Assembly (NCBI GenBank): GCA_036346155.1
Contig: JARFIY010000372.1
Location: 496,001-560,000, forward strand
Origin: Sinelater perroti
Taxonomy: Eukaryota; Arthropoda; Insecta; Coleoptera; Elateridae
Length of the DNA stretch: 64,000 nt
Direction: 5' to 3'
Both the position numbers and the translations under genes were made by a program. Shown here in pieces: positions 59,871 to 64,000 of the stretch. Position 1 is the first letter of the stretch, and every line of letters begins with the position of its first letter. The notes under the pieces are model-generated. The model was not told where the DNA came from. It saw nothing but the letters and a program-made list of their open reading frames with translations, and did not search any database.

Positions 59871-60711
59871 TTTTATATGGGTGGCAATGTTCACACCCAA
59901 AAATAAATTTAAAAAAATGATTTTCCAGAAATGGAGCAATTTGGCGAATTTGTCGAAAAATCGCATAAAGGGAATTTTATGTTAATACGGCAACATGGTA
60001 GATATACCAGATATTAAAAAAGCTTACCAAAAGGCAATTAAATTTGGTTTTTATAGTAATTAAACTCTTTTATCCGATCCATTTTATCTTTGCAGCATAC
60101 CTACATGTCTAAATATGCTCTGAAGAGGAATCGACCAAGGCTCAAAACCCATACCAAAATGAAGGGAGCATATGTCCTCTTTGTCCAAACTTTTAATTTG
60201 TACATTGCCCAAAGTTCAGTTCTTTATACGTCACATCTATGAAAGACGTTGGTAACTCCGATAATGTTTTCTGATCCTGTTTCCCCATCAGCAGATTTCA
60301 GAATGATGTCTTAAGGGTATAATGAGGATTTTTTGACAAAGTTGAAATAGGAAATCGAAGAGAATAAAGAAATTCATATAAATACAAATAATTTTACTAT
60401 TCATGATTAAAGTGATGTGGTGATATAACACCACGTGACTTTAAAATGGCCTTCCAACTTCCCATTTGAGTTGATGATGTTATGTTGACCTTTGAATATT
60501 TTAGCAGTTATCTTCTAGAACAATTTCAAACTGAAGTTCATTTTTGGTACCCTATAATGGTACAATCATGACTCACTCCAAGCCTAGGTGTGTCACGTAT
60601 ATTCTGTTATATTAATATAAATCATAGTAAAATCACGTGTATTCATATGCCTTTCTATTATTCTGTCACCCTTCAGTTTGAAAATAAAAATAACTAATCA
60701 ATTTTTTAAAA

Positions 60712-61004
60712 ATCGCCAGCGCGGTCCCGTGGTTGAGGCGCGGGCTGCGGTGCGGACGGACCCGGGTTCGTTCCTGGAGCTCTCTGATGTTTGGCGAGTG
60801 GCCTAGTCAGTCACTAAGAATAATTGAGTACCTGTGTTCACTTCGAACAAGGGATAATAATGACGGTCGCCTAAAACGATTGCCACATCGCTTAGCATCA
60901 GAGATGGTGCGCGGCAACCGGGCACACTAGGTAATATATGAGAGCCTTAACCTCTCAGTTTGCAGGCCGTGCTCCTACGCGGGACTGGTCTTGCCATTAT
61001 TATT
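60712..61004 (+). mobile_element. tRNA-headed SINE (family 1), complete copy with 12-bp target duplication
   Basis: The head has GTCCCGTGGTTGAGGCGCGG (A-box-like) and CCCGGGTTCGTTCC (B box). The body is collinear with the copy at 25222-25500, and the tail is CCATTATTATT. AATTTTTTAAAA occurs on both sides, at 60700-60711 and 61005-61016, a perfect 12-bp target-site duplication, as expected for LINE-mobilised insertion. Confidence 0.88.
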
Positions 61005-61234
61005 AATTTTTTAAAACTTATTGTCATCATGTCCCTAACTTATGATATAATTTTCAGAACTGTACTAATGGGGGACAGGGTCAAAAACATTCCCATAGGC
61101 ATTAATGTTGAGAAAATCGAATTAAATTTGATAAAAATAGTAAAATTTTGGGTATTAAAGACGTATGTCTACTTCATTTTGACATGGTTTTCGAATCTTG
61201 CCTAGGCAACGTTTAACGTCAGCTCCTCTTTGAT

Positions 61235-61350
61235 ATAAATCTGGTGAGAACTGTTGAAGTTATGAAAAATTCCAAAATATTTGAAGGTCGTTTTCCCTAC
61301 TCCTTTAACTCAACAAATGTGTACGAAATTTTGCCCTTCTTTGCAGATGG
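61235..61350. repeat. Dispersed repeat, second copy (see 7955-8100)
   Basis: ATCTGGTGAGAACTGTTGAA and the following 100 bp resemble 7955-8100 with about three quarters identity by eye. The family is unknown. Confidence 0.5.
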
Positions 61351-61555
61351 GAGTTAACGTTTTTTAACAAAATTGCTTATGAAAACATGGTTTTAAGATT
61401 ATCATATTACATAATTGTTTATTTTTGCTTTTCAAATGTTATCGCATTATTATTAGCGCACATCTCAAAGTTCAAAGATTTATTAAGTAATCAGCGGGCG
61501 AATGCCATTTTTTAATTAGTAATTTTTATTACCTTATTCGCTTAGAAGAAGGGTT

Positions 61556-62020
61556 GTGCAGGATGTCCGAAAAATTATTTAATTTTAATGACAATAAATA
61601 TAATGTTTAATGGTTTAGAAACAATAATGAATAATACATTCAAATTGACGACCATTTTTTACGAACACATTTAGAACTGCACTTACTGCGCTCGTCAAAA
61701 TATACGTTATCATAGAACACCATTTGAACTTGCCAAAGATGTATGATGTGGAATATCAGTATGGATCATCCTAGGGTCATTATGTTTTCTCAAAACTGTC
61801 ACTGGTGATGTAAGAGTCTATCTAAGTGCAACTTTTCTGAATAAATGGGGGGGGGGGCGAAGAGGTGCTGTTGAATTTTTCATATCCCGCTACAATTGAC
61901 TTCTTATGGCGATACCTCAAACATAAGGTTTACTGCCCAAAAGCAGCAACAATCGATGAGACAACGTCTGGAAATTCCAAACTAAACTGGCCGCGTCATC
62001 CATTTTGGGGACACTCTATA
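61556..62020 (+). mobile_element. Small mariner-like derivative
   Basis: The left edge AGGATGTCCGAAAAATT and the inverse of the right edge (GAGTGTCCCCAAAATGG) look like diverged terminal inverted repeats of the AGGGTGTCCC type. Inside, the plus strand at 61890-61960 reads ATIDFLWRYLKHKVYCPKAA then TIDE, the mariner C-terminal DFFLWGYLK-x-KVY block. A poly-G run of nine lies at 61848-61856. Confidence 0.5.
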
Positions 62021-63176
62021 TGAAATATATAAGGTTGAGTAAAATCGGCGTTGAGCATCTCCGGTCGTTTCCTGATTAGATGGAGATCGTTACTAAAGAG
62101 AAACTGAAATATGCAACAATTTAGCCGGGTGTTTTTATCAGAATTGTTCAATTAGAGAAGGTACAAGATAAGCTGAAGTGATAAAATTTAAGAACACCAC
62201 TACTTAAAATTTGAATGCCGTTAAGTCAACTAACAACATGGAGGACAGAAGTTCGATGGACCACGTCAGCAGACAGATCCTCCTGCAGCTAATTCCGCTG
62301 ACCACTCGTGGCAATCGCAATGTGAAGACATCGAGCAAGGGCAAATTGCATTTGTGCTGTTCGGCCACTCCGTTTATCTAATCTAAACTGGCGCGTTGTC
62401 GCAGGTCAGTTCCTTGTATTGTCATTCTATGACCCTCCGCGGCAATCGTAATTTACCGTTGCGGGTTCCGTGCTCTATAAATAGTAATTTATCGGCTACC
62501 TGATGCTTATCCCTTTTAATTGCATGTTCGCTTCAAGAATAGAATGCTCTTCATTCAGCGAGGAAGTTAGATCACTGTATTTACTTCATTTGATGGATAT
62601 GAAACGAATAAAAATTCAGTAGTTGAATTCTTTTCCAATGTTGTAATACGAGCTGAAGGTTCATTAATACCAGAAACTGTCCTTGTAGTACCAATATAAA
62701 TAAATAACATGGAAAAGGATGGAAGCTATATATATTTTTTAATAAAATCGTTGTTATTCAAAACTTTATTGTTCCGGAATGCGACTTTACCATTACACCA
62801 GCAAAACAGTGAAAGTAATAAAACTGATGAAATAAAAGATTGTAGCACGCGGCATTGTCAATAAAGCGAAGGGAAACACAAATTATATCATTGTTATATT
62901 TTTATAGCCAATTAAGTTGGGACAATAAGTCGTTATTGGTATGCGTCTGATAATATTTTATTTTGATACCGGTATAGCCACGCGCATATCGAATAACTCA
63001 TTGTTCGCGAGTTATTGATAGCTATTGTAGTATAAGAAGTTTCCTAAAAGTAATGGCATGATGCATAATGGAATTCGTACCTTGGCATAGGATCCTTCCT
63101 GTCGGAAGCTGGTATAATTTGATTCTATTGATGGCAGAATTTAGATGCAAAAATCTGAAATGCGTGTTTATTGCAG
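62021..63176 (+). other. osa: End of osa intron 1
   Basis: No gene or element recognised. A patch at about 62220-62540 is richer in GC, with TGCTCTATAAATAGTAATTT (TATA-like with AT-rich homeodomain-type cores) near 62471. This is a possible enhancer or promoter, unproven. The intron ends TTTATTGCAG at 63176. Confidence 0.3.
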
Positions 63177-63419
63177 CTATCGCCCGCGTACAGTGGGGCA
63201 CCCGCATCGAGTCCTGGTTATGGGGAGGGCCGTGCGGGATGGCCTGGACCCCCTGTAACGGGTCAGCATGGTCCTGGCAGTCCAGGCCCGCCTTCGGCTA
63301 CTGCTGCAGCTAGCCAACCATCCCCGCAACCTTCACAACAACCAAGCCACTCGCCTGGACCTGGGTTACCCCCTAGTCCGAGTCCTCAGCACCAAAACCC
63401 CTCGCAATCCCAACATCAA
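63177..63419 (+). CDS. osa: Osa, second coding exon
   Basis: An 81-codon exon bounded by TTGCAG|CTA and CAA|GTAAGT, both phase 0, so it joins the first coding exon at 34691 in frame. The translation is Pro/Ser/Gly/Gln-rich: LSPAYSGAPASSPGYGEGRA, then GPGSPGPPSATAAAS, QPSPQPSQQPSHSPGPG and LPPSPSPQHQ. It resembles the SPSPQPSQ stretches of insect Osa N-termini. Identification rests on composition, phase, strand and these repeats, so it is less certain than the first exon; a small unseen exon could lie between. The remaining gene, with the ARID domain, would be beyond 64000. Confidence 0.78.
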
Positions 63420-64000
63420 GTAAGTATTTCGGCCGATCTTGTAATGCATTGCACATTTTCTCTTTTTATGATCTGCTGCAATGCGTTCACCTACGACCGT
63501 GCCTCGATTATTGTTATATGTTATGTGCCTTACACGACCACATCGTTTATTTATTATTTTTATTGGCTAAATAAGCGATTCTATAATAGAAAGGACGGAA
63601 ATATTTAAAACTAAAAAAAATAATGAAAGAGGAGTGTAAATAAATTTTTGTCCTGTAGGACAGATGCATTATCAAGGCTAATTGAAGTAGAGAAAAAAAC
63701 ATACGAAAGGGGATTAATAATACAGTACGTATTTTTAAATTATTAAATCTCTCTTAACATATAATTGTGCATTTTAATATTTTTGATGATCGTGCTAAAC
63801 TACCTACCTCTAAAATCTGGTAAGTGTCCAATTATCAATTTTCGTCGCGCTGCAACCTGCTGATTGAGGCGAATGTCGTGCCAGTAAGTAGTACAACTCA
63901 CAGACTTTGGCATATCTTAAGATGAGCACAAACTAAATAAGTGTTTTTACATTAAAACCACTGTGATTTACAAGAGACCGAAGACCACCCGCTGCAGAGC
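63420..64000 (+). other. osa: Start of osa intron 2
   Basis: Intronic sequence after the GTAAGTAT donor. No exon or element recognised up to the window end. Confidence 0.5.

Noticed and set aside
60712..60790. tRNA gene
   Set aside because: Same reason; the flanking 12-bp duplication shows it is a SINE insertion.

Overview
This is AT-rich nuclear DNA from an insect. The evidence is spliced genes with GT-AG introns, proteins closest to insect family members, and dense transposon debris typical of insects: mariner, Tc1, Jockey-like and other non-LTR elements, Penelope-like, Ty3/Gypsy and tRNA-headed SINEs. I cannot name the order or species. No prokaryotic operon, CRISPR array or rRNA is visible.

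Three host genes can be reconstructed. (1) jagunal (jagn), minus strand, 6778-7562: four coding exons, complete, 195 aa, an ER membrane protein. (2) A katanin p60 AAA ATPase gene, plus strand, five coding exons in two clusters: exons 1-2 at 12219-12690 and exons 3-5 at 29827-31113, about 529 aa. It severs microtubules. (3) osa (ARID1, BAP-type SWI/SNF subunit), plus strand: a GC-rich leader and first coding exon at 33.3-34.7 kb, then a second coding exon at 63177-63419 after a 28.5-kb intron. The rest of osa lies beyond the right edge. The genes do not form a functional unit; they are ordinary eukaryotic neighbours.

Layout: 1-0.4 kb Ty3/Gypsy pol relic; 1.7-4.4 kb non-LTR relics; 5.6-7.6 kb jagunal with its probable 3' UTR; 8.4-9.6 kb Penelope-like relic; 10-11 kb LINE endonuclease relic; 12.2-31.1 kb katanin, whose 17.1-kb second intron holds a large array of diverged repeat units (about 14 copies of one signature) with mariner elements amplified inside it; 31.1-33.3 kb intergenic; 33.3-63.4 kb osa, whose first intron is filled with Tc1, mariner, LINE and SINE relics, a perfect-ended TTAA-flanked inverted-repeat element and a young 350-bp tandem duplication.

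I found no clear new biochemical system. The most informative signals are structural: the intronic array with a mariner insertion shared by several units, a mariner nested in a mariner and then co-duplicated, a SINE whose empty site survives in a paralogous LINE copy, a roughly 105-bp sequence present twice inside one Penelope relic, and a possible unrecognised first exon on the minus strand inside the osa intron.
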